From: Microcaldota archaeon
Lineage (GTDB): Archaea > Micrarchaeota > Micrarchaeia > Anstonellales > Bilamarchaeaceae
Assembly (NCBI GenBank): GCA_026992595.1
Contig: JALWZW010000041.1
Coordinates: 1-5,489, forward strand
Direction of reading: 5' to 3'
DNA length: 5,489 nucleotides
The position numbers were made by a program, and so were the translations under genes. Below are positions 1 to 4,178 of the stretch, piece after piece. The notes under the pieces were generated by a model, which had not been told where the DNA came from, ran no database searches, and saw nothing but the letters and a program-made list of their open reading frames with translations. Every line of letters starts with the position of its first letter. Position 1 is the stretch's first letter.

Positions 1-180
1 GCACAAGGTGCAATCTCTAAGCTTTCTCTCCAAATACTCTCTCCTCAATCTCATTTGCTCCTCAAACTTCTCTCTAGACACTCCAGCAACCATATCTTCA
101 GAAACATCAGAAGGGAGAGAAGCAGGGGAGTAAAGGGAGGAGAGGAGAAGAATGAATAGAATAAAAGCGGCAAACCGCAT
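1..180 (-). CDS. N-terminal part of a probable secreted or membrane-anchored protein (runs off the left edge)
   Basis: An open frame of 60 codons starts at ATG (180-178) and continues without a stop past the left edge. Residues 3-17 form an uninterrupted hydrophobic stretch (FAAFILFILLLSSLY) after a single Arg. Ser-Pro-Ala at 18-20 is a plausible signal peptidase site, so this looks like a Sec signal peptide or an N-terminal membrane anchor. After it comes an acidic linker (about 21-34), then a strongly charged Arg/Glu-rich segment (35-56) likely to be an amphipathic helix, then Cys57-Thr-Leu-Cys60, a CxxC pair at the edge that could bind metal or form a disulfide. No ATG, GTG or TTG lies in frame upstream before a TGA, so the start is unambiguous. 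There is no Shine-Dalgarno sequence before it, but a TATA box sits about 25 bp upstream, which suggests a leaderless mRNA. I do not recognise the family; the mature domain is outside the window. Confidence 0.68.
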   Translation of the reverse strand, partial: MRFAAFILFILLLSSLYSPASLPSDVSEDMVAGVSREKFEEQMRLRREYLERKLRDCTLC

Positions 181-201
181 GTAGAATAGAAGCGGGGGAG
201 G

Positions 202-209
202 TTTAAAAA
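202..209 (-). promoter_or_regulatory. TATA box of the secreted-protein gene
   Basis: On the minus strand this reads TTTTTAAA, preceded by the purine-rich GCAAAGG, which could serve as a TFB recognition element. Its centre lies about 25 bp from the A of the ATG at 180. Archaeal TATA boxes sit about 26 bp before the transcription start, so transcription would begin at or next to the start codon. The flanks are near-palindromic (GGTTT/AAACC), so the same box could be read rightwards, but no gene follows in that direction. Confidence 0.5.
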
Positions 210-257
210 CCTTTGCCCGCGCGTTTTTTAGGCCCTTTGCTCAAACCTTAACCCACC

Positions 258-293
258 AAAACACCTAAACCGTAGGTTTTCCTCAGGTGTTTT
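258..293. repeat. Strong stem-loop (9 bp + 5 bp, 3-nt loop)
   Basis: The outer arms AAAACACCT (258-266) and AGGTGTTTT (285-293) are perfectly complementary. Inside them AAACC (267-271) pairs with GGTTT (275-279) around a GTA loop. The only unpaired residues are five on one side (280-284, TCCTC). The hairpin lies in a gene-free stretch and forms on either strand. It overlaps the first copy of the neighbouring direct repeat. It could be a structured RNA end, a protein-binding site or a mobile-element remnant; the sequence alone does not decide. Confidence 0.6.
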
Positions 294-485
294 TGATCAA
301 ACTTTTGACCTAAGTAAAACAGTAGAAAAAAGTTTCATTTGACAACTTTTAACCTCAGCTCTTAGGGGAAAAAGTTGCCTCAGGAAGTTTTGACAACTTT
401 TAACCTAAGTAAAACCCCCAAACCGTAAGCTCCCCTCAGGAAGTTTTGGTAACTTTTAACCTAAGTAAAACAGTAGAAAAAGTTA
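281..485. repeat. Degenerate direct-repeat array in the gene-free stretch 181-487
   Basis: Three related copies contain a CCTCAGG box, then after about 19-21 bp the core ACTTTTRACCTAAGTAAAAC. CCTCAGG starts at 281, 378 and 434; CCTAAGTAAAAC starts at 309, 404 and 460. A fourth, partial copy (ACAACTTTTAACCTCAG) lies around 342-358. The first and last copies also share the extension CAGTAGAAAAA (321 and 471) and an upstream AAACCGTARG box (267 and 420). Start-to-start distances are irregular (about 95 and 56 bp, or 44, 51 and 56 counting the partial copy). No convincing reading frame exists here. The array ends against the 3' side of tRNA-Leu. Confidence 0.65.
477..481 (-). terminator. Oligo-T terminator of tRNA-Leu
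   Basis: On the minus strand a T5 run follows the tRNA 3' end by 6 nt (TATAAC then TTTTTC). Short U-tracts directly after tRNAs are typical archaeal termination signals. The run is also part of the repeat array. Confidence 0.45.
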
Positions 486-487
486 TA

Positions 488-573
488 TGCAGGGAGCAGG
501 ATTTGAACCTGCGCAGCCACTAAGGCACCAGGCCCTCAACCTGGCGCATTTGACCAGACTCTGCCATCCCTGC
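488..573 (-). tRNA. tRNA-Leu, anticodon GAG
   Basis: On the minus strand a 7-bp acceptor stem forms between GCAGGGA (573-567) and TCCCTGC (495-489), with discriminator A at 488. The D-arm has the archaeal Leu hallmark CTGGTCAAA. The anticodon stem CCAGG/CCTGG encloses the loop TTGAGGG, giving anticodon GAG, which reads CUC and CUU. The long variable arm (GCC-TTAGT-GGC) makes it class II, as expected for Leu. The T-arm is GCAGG-TTCAAAT-CCTGC. CCA is not encoded, and I see no intron. It lies 17 bp downstream of rpoD in the same orientation, a place where a tRNA-Leu is also found in some other archaea. Confidence 0.93.
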
Positions 574-582
574 GCGCATTTT

Positions 583-590
583 AAAAAAAA
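583..590 (-). terminator. Oligo-T run just after rpoD
   Basis: On the minus strand an unbroken T8 tract directly follows the rpoD stop codon (TAA at 593-591) and precedes tRNA-Leu. This fits archaeal U-tract termination of the ribosomal operon. Read-through into the tRNA remains possible, because only 17 bp separate the two. Confidence 0.5.
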
Positions 591-1139
591 TTAAAACCTG
601 TTTAAATCCTTTACTATTTGCTCGCAGGCCCTTTTCACCATCTCCTTAGGAGACATTTGATAGAAACTCTCCACAAAAACTTTATAAGCGCCGTTATCCT
701 GCTCCCCAAAAGAAAATATACCGGGCTGGAATTTAGCGTGCTTAAAGCCATAGCCCACTTTAGCAACACCTTCTAACTTTACCCTTTGCCCCTCTTTCAA
801 AGTGAATAAAGGAATGTTATCCAATGCCGGCCTTATATCCTTATCATCTGTCACCAAATCAGAGGAATAAACCTTTTTAGGACCTTCAACATCTAACATA
901 AATAAAATTTCGCTATCTTCAGGCACCTTTTCAGGAGTGATAAGAGGCACTAAGCCAATCCTATGCGCTATATATTCATCCCAAAAAGCGCTGTTGTTTT
1001 CGTAAAAAATTACTTTATCTATCGCAAGCACAGGAACCCTCCCAAGCACATAACGCCTCACGGCATTAAGAAGATAGTGATCAAAACCCTTTACCTCAAA
1101 TACAATACTTTTATCATCCTCTGCCAATTTCTTCATCAT
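591..1139 (-). CDS. rpoD: DNA-directed RNA polymerase subunit D
   Basis: Archaeal RNA polymerase subunit D, the counterpart of bacterial alpha and eukaryotic Rpb3. It pairs with subunit L to start polymerase assembly. The family signature is clear at about residues 25-67 of the 182-aa form: NAVRR, VPVLAIDKV, FYENNSAFWDEYIAHRIGLVPL. The second domain carries VYSSDL, NIPLFTLKEGQ and the conserved KHAKFQPG. Length is at the short end for the family. Only one cysteine is present, near the C-terminus, so the Cys-rich [4Fe-4S] domain of some archaeal RpoD proteins is absent. I chose ATG at 1139 because a GGGGG ribosome-binding stretch (1152-1148) lies 8 nt upstream. The in-frame TTG at 1145 is too close to it, and the ATG at 1136 is an alternative. 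It is the last protein gene of the operon, 12 bp after S11. Confidence 0.95.
   Translation of the reverse strand: MMKKLAEDDKSIVFEVKGFDHYLLNAVRRYVLGRVPVLAIDKVIFYENNSAFWDEYIAHRIGLVPLITPEKVPEDSEILFMLDVEGPKKVYSSDLVTDDKDIRPALDNIPLFTLKEGQRVKLEGVAKVGYGFKHAKFQPGIFSFGEQDNGAYKVFVESFYQMSPKEMVKRACEQIVKDLNRF
601..607 (-). promoter_or_regulatory. Possible TATA box for tRNA-Leu inside the 3' end of rpoD
   Basis: ATTTAAA on the minus strand is centred about 31 bp before the mature tRNA 5' end. That spacing would allow a short leader. It is a weak call, since the tRNA could instead be processed from the operon transcript. Confidence 0.3.
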
Positions 1140-1147
1140 AAACAACG

Positions 1148-1152
1148 CCCCC
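1148..1152 (-). promoter_or_regulatory. Ribosome binding site of rpoD
   Basis: GGGGG on the minus strand, whose first G is the last base of the S11 stop codon TAG. Its 8-nt spacing favours the ATG at 1139 over the TTG at 1145. Confidence 0.45.
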
Positions 1153-1550
1153 TACACTCTCCTTCCTCTTCTCCCGCCTTTTCTCCTCATAGAATCAGTT
1201 GGAAGGGGAGTGACATCCTCAATACGCACAATCTTTAAACCGCTTCTTGCCACAGTACGGACCACTGCCTGCGCGCCAGGGCCAGGGGTTTTTAAACCAG
1301 AACCGCCGGGCGCACGGATTTTAACATGAACATGAGTAATGCCCTTTTCCTTAAGCGCATTTACAAGCTTTATGGCCGCCTGCATTGCGGCATAAGGCTT
1401 TCCCTCTTCCCTATCCGCCTTAACAACCATGCCTCCGCTCGCCCACGCAATAGTTTCCGCACCGCTTAAATCGGTGGCCGTAATAATGGTATCGTTTTTA
1501 GAAGAATAAACATGAAGAACTGCCAACTTACCCTTCTTCTGAGACGCCAT
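1152..1550 (-). CDS. rps11: 30S ribosomal protein S11 (uS11)
   Basis: Small-subunit protein of the platform, near the mRNA exit channel. The family pattern runs the whole length: HVYSSKNDTIITATDLSGAET, SGGMVVKADREE, PYAAMQAA, KIRAPGGSGLKTPGPGAQAVVR, IEDVTPLPTDS and the basic tail KGGRRGRRV. The usual PHDG in the last loop reads PTDS here, a small deviation in a well-conserved spot. With ATG at 1550 the protein is 132 aa, normal for archaea. That start is preferred because AGGTG (1561-1557) lies 6 nt upstream. The in-frame GTGs at 1559 and 1556 overlap this signal and are less likely. The gene begins inside the last codons of S4 (23-bp overlap), so translation is probably coupled. Confidence 0.96.
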   Translation of the reverse strand: MASQKKGKLAVLHVYSSKNDTIITATDLSGAETIAWASGGMVVKADREEGKPYAAMQAAIKLVNALKEKGITHVHVKIRAPGGSGLKTPGPGAQAVVRTVARSGLKIVRIEDVTPLPTDSMRRKGGRRGRRV

Positions 1551-2082
1551 CTTCACCACCTTCTATCTTTTTCTCCTCCTGTTGAGAAGGAGGTTTAACA
1601 GAAATATCTATTTGCTTAAAATAACCAATTTTTGGTTCATCTTCCACAGAAATCATAATACCGGGCCTTGTCACCCTTCTTCCATCCAGCGCAATAAAAC
1701 CATGGGTGATGAGTTGCCTTGCCTGTCTCATGGTCCTAGCCAAACCTTTTCTTTGAACCACTGTTTGCAAACGCCTTTCTAAAATCTGCTCCACAGTCAA
1801 AGAAAGCACATCATCCAACTGAGAATTGGGCTTAAGAATACCCATCCTAACCAATTTGTCCAAAATCTTCTGCTCATCTTCCTTCCTTTCTTCCTCAGTA
1901 AGAGAGAGAAGGCGCCTTGCCTCACGCCTGTACTTTTTTAATTCGGCCATCGCCCTCCAAATCTCACTCATATTTTTCAAGCCATACTTTCTTTTAAGCG
2001 CCTTTTCTCTCGCGATACGCTGCTCATCCCACAACTTTTTAGGCCTATCAAACTTATTCCTCAACCTGCGCGGATCTCCCAT
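1528..2082 (-). CDS. rps4: 30S ribosomal protein S4 (uS4)
   Basis: A primary 16S rRNA-binding protein of the small subunit body. The 184-aa protein opens with the archaeal/eukaryotic-type start MGDPRRLRNKFDRPKKLWD. It continues with a basic helical region (about 20-60) and an S4 RNA-binding domain at about residues 102-155, containing ERRLQTVVQRKGLA, ARQLITHGFIALDGRRV and PGIMISVEDE. Residues 162-184 form a Gln/Glu/Gly-rich acidic tail whose codons overlap the start of S11. Its ATG lies 4 bp after the S13 stop. No strong Shine-Dalgarno sequence precedes it (AAGTGATAGT before ATG), so it probably depends on translation of S13. Gene order S13-S4-S11-rpoD is the standard archaeal arrangement. 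Confidence 0.96.
   Translation of the reverse strand: MGDPRRLRNKFDRPKKLWDEQRIAREKALKRKYGLKNMSEIWRAMAELKKYRREARRLLSLTEEERKEDEQKILDKLVRMGILKPNSQLDDVLSLTVEQILERRLQTVVQRKGLARTMRQARQLITHGFIALDGRRVTRPGIMISVEDEPKIGYFKQIDISVKPPSQQEEKKIEGGEDGVSEEG
1557..1561 (-). promoter_or_regulatory. Ribosome binding site of S11, inside the S4 coding region
   Basis: AGGTG on the minus strand matches the archaeal 16S 3' end consensus (GGAGGTG) and stands 6 nt before the ATG at 1550. It is built from S4 codons for its acidic Glu-Gly-Gly-Glu tail, and it decides the S11 start. Confidence 0.55.
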
Positions 2083-2086
2083 ACTA

Positions 2087-2629
2087 TCACTTCTTCTTTC
2101 TCACCACTCCTACCGCAATACCAGTTCTACCAGTATTCTTAGTTCTCTGTCCTCTCACTTTTTGGCCATACATATGCCTAAATCCTCTCCAAGTGAAAAT
2201 ATTTTTCTCCCTCTCAATATCTTGCCTTACTGCAAACCCTAAATCGTTCATTATCACATGAACATCTTTACCGCTAACATAATCCTTACATCTATTGAGC
2301 ATAAAAGAAGGAAGATATCTATGAACATTCCTCAAAAGCTCCTCCACCTTCTTCAACTCCTCTTCGCTTAACTCACCAACACGCCTTTCAGGAGGAATTC
2401 CTAACTTTTCTTCAATCACCTTAGCCACTGCATGAGAAAGGGTGTGTCCAAAGCCCTTTATCTCTAAAAGCGCCCATTTGAGGGATTTTTCTCCCTTTAT
2501 ATCCTTGCCTACAATACGCACAATACCTTTAAACCCGCTGGTTTCTTCCTTTTTCCCGCCTTTTTTCTCTTTCATCCCTTTTTTCTTTCCTTCCTCTTTC
2601 TTTTTACCACGCTTACCTGCCACGCTCAC
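2087..2629 (-). CDS. rps13: 30S ribosomal protein S13 (uS13)
   Basis: Small-subunit head protein that contacts the P-site tRNA and forms the intersubunit bridge to L5. The conserved body starts near residue 33 (FKGIVRIVGKDIKG), with the helix-two-turn-helix segment IKGFGHTLSHAVAK at about 57-70. It ends with the basic RNA-binding stretch RHMYGQKVRGQRTKNTGRTG (151-170) and a Lys-rich tail. At 180 aa it exceeds the usual archaeal length of about 150, because residues 1-30 are an added low-complexity Lys/Gly/Glu region with 12 lysines. The assigned start is GTG at 2629, which overlaps the stop of the upstream gene as GTGA. A second candidate is ATG at codon 19 (2575), which would give 162 aa; the overlap architecture favours the longer form. 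Confidence 0.95.
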   Translation of the reverse strand: MSVAGKRGKKKEEGKKKGMKEKKGGKKEETSGFKGIVRIVGKDIKGEKSLKWALLEIKGFGHTLSHAVAKVIEEKLGIPPERRVGELSEEELKKVEELLRNVHRYLPSFMLNRCKDYVSGKDVHVIMNDLGFAVRQDIEREKNIFTWRGFRHMYGQKVRGQRTKNTGRTGIAVGVVRKKK

Positions 2630-2880
2630 ACCCTTGAAACGCTTTCTACTTCTACCTCCCCCACTCCTTCCACTGCTCTAATCCTCTCCTCAATTTTTTC
2701 CACACCGCCTTCTTGATCAGGCAAAAGGAGCGTTAAGCGAAGTGCCTTTATTCCAAAGCCAATATCCACTAAAGCCATATCTGCTATCTTCGCCTTCTCG
2801 CCCAGCGCATCCTTAATATGCTCTTGGGCAGAATCATCTTTTAAATAAACCTTCATTTGCACTGCCACATTATACTCCAT
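2626..2880 (-). CDS. ef1b: Elongation factor 1-beta (aEF-1beta)
   Basis: Archaeal guanine nucleotide exchange factor that recharges EF-1A with GTP after delivery of aminoacyl-tRNA. The 84-aa length is normal for archaea, which have only the exchange domain. An alpha/beta plait pattern is visible: strand VAVQMKVYL, then helix, then the hallmark DIGFGIKALRLTLLL (about 39-53), then a DQEGGVEKIEERI helix and the final VEGVGEVEVESVSRV strand. The start ATG at 2880 has AGGTG (2890-2886) 5 nt upstream and a TATA box farther up. It is therefore the first gene of the operon, and it overlaps S13 by 4 bp. Placement ahead of S13 is not the arrangement I know from well-studied archaea. Confidence 0.92.
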   Translation of the reverse strand: MEYNVAVQMKVYLKDDSAQEHIKDALGEKAKIADMALVDIGFGIKALRLTLLLPDQEGGVEKIEERIRAVEGVGEVEVESVSRV

Positions 2881-2885
2881 TAATT

Positions 2886-2890
2886 CACCT
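2886..2890 (-). promoter_or_regulatory. Ribosome binding site of aEF-1beta
   Basis: AGGTG on the minus strand, 5 nt before ATG at 2880, matches the archaeal Shine-Dalgarno consensus and supports this start. Confidence 0.6.
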
Positions 2891-2925
2891 ACATTAATAG
2901 ATGTAAAAGAAAATAAAGAGATATG

Positions 2926-2935
2926 TATTTAAAAA
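2926..2935 (-). promoter_or_regulatory. TATA box of the ef1b-rps13-rps4-rps11-rpoD operon
   Basis: TTTTTAAATA on the minus strand is close to the archaeal TATA consensus. Transcription would start about 26 bp downstream, near 2903-2905, giving a leader of roughly 24 nt that contains the Shine-Dalgarno sequence. It lies in the 109-bp divergent region shared with tRNA-Arg. Confidence 0.55.
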
Positions 2936-2948
2936 TAACCTTTGCTTT

Positions 2949-2957
2949 CATAAAATA
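2949..2957 (+). promoter_or_regulatory. Possible TATA box of tRNA-Arg
   Basis: CATAAAATA lies about 37 bp before the mature tRNA 5' end, which would give a short leader of about 10 nt. A second AT-rich candidate, AAATTTTAA (2964-2972), is probably too close to the tRNA. Weak evidence. Confidence 0.3.
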
Positions 2958-2989
2958 GCGCCCAAATTTTAAGAGTAGATAGTATGGAA

Positions 2990-3076
2990 GCCCCAATGGT
3001 CTAACCTGGATAGGACGCAACCCTGCGGTCAGGTGGCTGAAAGGTTGAGGTCGGCGTTCAAATCGCCGTTGGGGCG
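2990..3076 (+). tRNA. tRNA-Arg, anticodon GCG, with a 13-nt intron
   Basis: The acceptor stem is GCCCCAA (2990-2996) with TTGGGGC (3069-3075), discriminator G at 3076 and no encoded CCA. The D-arm contains CCTGGATAGGAC, a pattern typical of archaeal tRNA-Arg. The anticodon stem CAACC (3018-3022)/GGTTG (3043-3047) encloses 20 nt instead of 7. Removing 13 nt after position 37 leaves the loop CTGCGGA with anticodon GCG (3025-3027). The T-arm is CGGCG-TTCAAAT-CGCCG. Cutting at 35/36 instead would leave loop CTGCAAA (Cys), but the G discriminator, the Arg-type D-arm and the canonical 37/38 intron site favour Arg. Mature length is 74 nt before CCA addition. Confidence 0.92.
3029..3041 (+). other. 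tRNA-Arg intron (13 nt, position 37/38)
   Basis: The intron TCAGGTGGCTGAA can be drawn in a minimal bulge-helix-bulge fold. The central helix CTGC (3023-3026) pairs with GCTG (3036-3039) with one T-T mismatch. The 3-nt bulges are GG|T (3027-3029) and AA|A (3040-3042), whose cut points fall exactly at 37/38. The inner helix is only one C-G pair. An alternative hairpin TCAG/CTGA with loop GTGG also forms. Splicing would be by the archaeal tRNA endonuclease. Confidence 0.8.
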
Positions 3077-3080
3077 CTTA

Positions 3081-3087
3081 TTTTTTT
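3081..3087 (+). terminator. Oligo-T terminator of tRNA-Arg
   Basis: A T7 run begins 4 nt after the discriminator base, as expected for an archaeal tRNA transcript end. The same TTTTTTTAAA stretch is centred about 27 bp before the next start codon and could double as a TATA box for the GTPase gene. Confidence 0.55.
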
Positions 3088-3113
3088 AAAGGAAAAATGA
3101 GGAATAAAGAATA

Positions 3114-4175
3114 ATGGGAATTAGGGAGAAAATAAAGGAGATAGAGGAAGAACTCTCCAAAACCAAAAAGAACAAAGCCACAGAAAAACACATAGGGCTT
3201 CTAACCGCGCGCTTGGCAAAACTTAAGCGCGAGATGATGCAAAAAAGTAAAGGAGGGGGAAGCGGGTTTGCAGTGAAAAAAAGCGGTGATGCGACCGTTG
3301 CGCTCATCGGTTTTCCCTCTGTAGGAAAAAGCAGTTTATTAAGCGCGCTCACAGGTAAAAAATCAGAAGCAGCGCATTATGCATTCACCACATTAAGTTG
3401 CATTCCAGGCACGCTAATATACAAAAAGGCAAAAATCCAAATATTAGACCTGCCGGGCATAATAGAAGGCGCGCATGAAGGAAAGGGGAGGGGGCGAGAA
3501 GTAATAGCAGCAGCGCGCTCTTCTGACCTCATATTAATGCTTGCAGAATATGGCCACCCAGAGCAGTTTAAGAAAATAGAGCGCGAACTGTACGAGGTTG
3601 GGATAAGATTAAACCAGCAAAAACCCAACATAAAAATATCCAAAAAAAGCAAAGGAGGAATTGTTATCCACTCTTCAGTTAAATTAACAAAAATAAGCGC
3701 TGAGGAAATAAAAGGTGCGCTAAGCGCTTATGGTATATTTAACGCGGATGTAAGCATACATGAAGATGTAGAGTTGGAGCGGTTTATAGACGCGATAGAA
3801 AGCAATCGCGCATACATCCCAGCGCTAAAGGTATTTACAAAGGCAGATTTAGGAGAGGAGCGGCTTCCAGGATATATTTACATTTCTGTATTTGATAAAG
3901 AAAGCATAGAGAAGTTAAAGGAGGAGATTTATAGGCGCTTAAATCTTATTAGAGTGTATACAAAAAGGAAAGGGGAAGAAGCAGATTTAGAGGAGCCGCT
4001 TATTATAAAGAAGGGCAGCACCATAGCCACAGTATGTGAAAAACTCCATCGCGACCTTAAAGAGAATTTCAGATATGCGTTAGTATGGGGAAAAAGCGTA
4101 AAATTCCCGGGCCAGAGGGTTGGATTAGAGCATCAATTGGAAGAAGGAGATGTGGTGCAAATAGTGGCTCGTTGA
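3114..4175 (+). CDS. DRG-family GTP-binding protein with TGS domain
   Basis: A developmentally regulated GTP-binding (DRG) protein, Obg-HflX superfamily. Eukaryotic members act with the translating ribosome; the archaeal role is inferred to be similar. The 353 residues show a charged N-terminal helical region (1-45) and G1 GFPSVGKSS (66-74). The switch region is YAFTTLSCIPG (89-99), followed by G3 DLPG (112-115) in ILDLPGIIEGAHEGKGRGREVI, which is diagnostic of DRG. A probable S5D2L-like insertion spans about 165-225. G4 is TKAD (242-245), G5 is near ISV (257-259), and the TGS domain is at about 278-352. G4 has Thr in place of the usual Asn of NKxD. The start ATG has GAGG 11 nt upstream (3099-3102), rather far; earlier in-frame starts are not available. 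It ends in tandem TGA TGA codons. Its lack of the glycine-rich Obg domain and of YchF features excludes those relatives. Confidence 0.95.
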   Translation: MGIREKIKEIEEELSKTKKNKATEKHIGLLTARLAKLKREMMQKSKGGGSGFAVKKSGDATVALIGFPSVGKSSLLSALTGKKSEAAHYAFTTLSCIPGTLIYKKAKIQILDLPGIIEGAHEGKGRGREVIAAARSSDLILMLAEYGHPEQFKKIERELYEVGIRLNQQKPNIKISKKSKGGIVIHSSVKLTKISAEEIKGALSAYGIFNADVSIHEDVELERFIDAIESNRAYIPALKVFTKADLGEERLPGYIYISVFDKESIEKLKEEIYRRLNLIRVYTKRKGEEADLEEPLIIKKGSTIATVCEKLHRDLKENFRYALVWGKSVKFPGQRVGLEHQLEEGDVVQIVAR

Positions 4176-4178
4176 TGA

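Noticed and set aside
167..178. GCGG-CAAA-CCGC hairpin next to the start codon of the edge gene
   Set aside because: Only 4 bp, within coding sequence; too short to claim regulation.
300..342. A 13-codon minus-strand frame (MKLFSTVLLRSKV) inside the repeat array
   Set aside because: Very short, made of repeat sequence, and without a ribosome binding site.
281..485. CRISPR array
   Set aside because: The repeats are degenerate, directly share long flanks, and have unequal distances without uniform unique spacers. No cas gene is nearby.
477..573. Integration (att) site at the 3' end of tRNA-Leu
   Set aside because: I found no second copy of the tRNA 3' end in the window and no integrase gene. 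The repeats next to the tRNA do not match its sequence.
963..2681. Plus-strand open frames opposite the ribosomal operon (for example 1826-2242 and 2442-2681)
   Set aside because: They are antisense shadows of rps4, rps13 and rpoD, with low-complexity Ser/Phe/Leu/Pro composition from reversed Lys/Glu/Arg codons and no family motifs.
3086..3652. Minus-strand open frames opposite the DRG gene
   Set aside because: Hydrophobic low-complexity antisense of charged coding sequence; no start signals or recognisable motifs.
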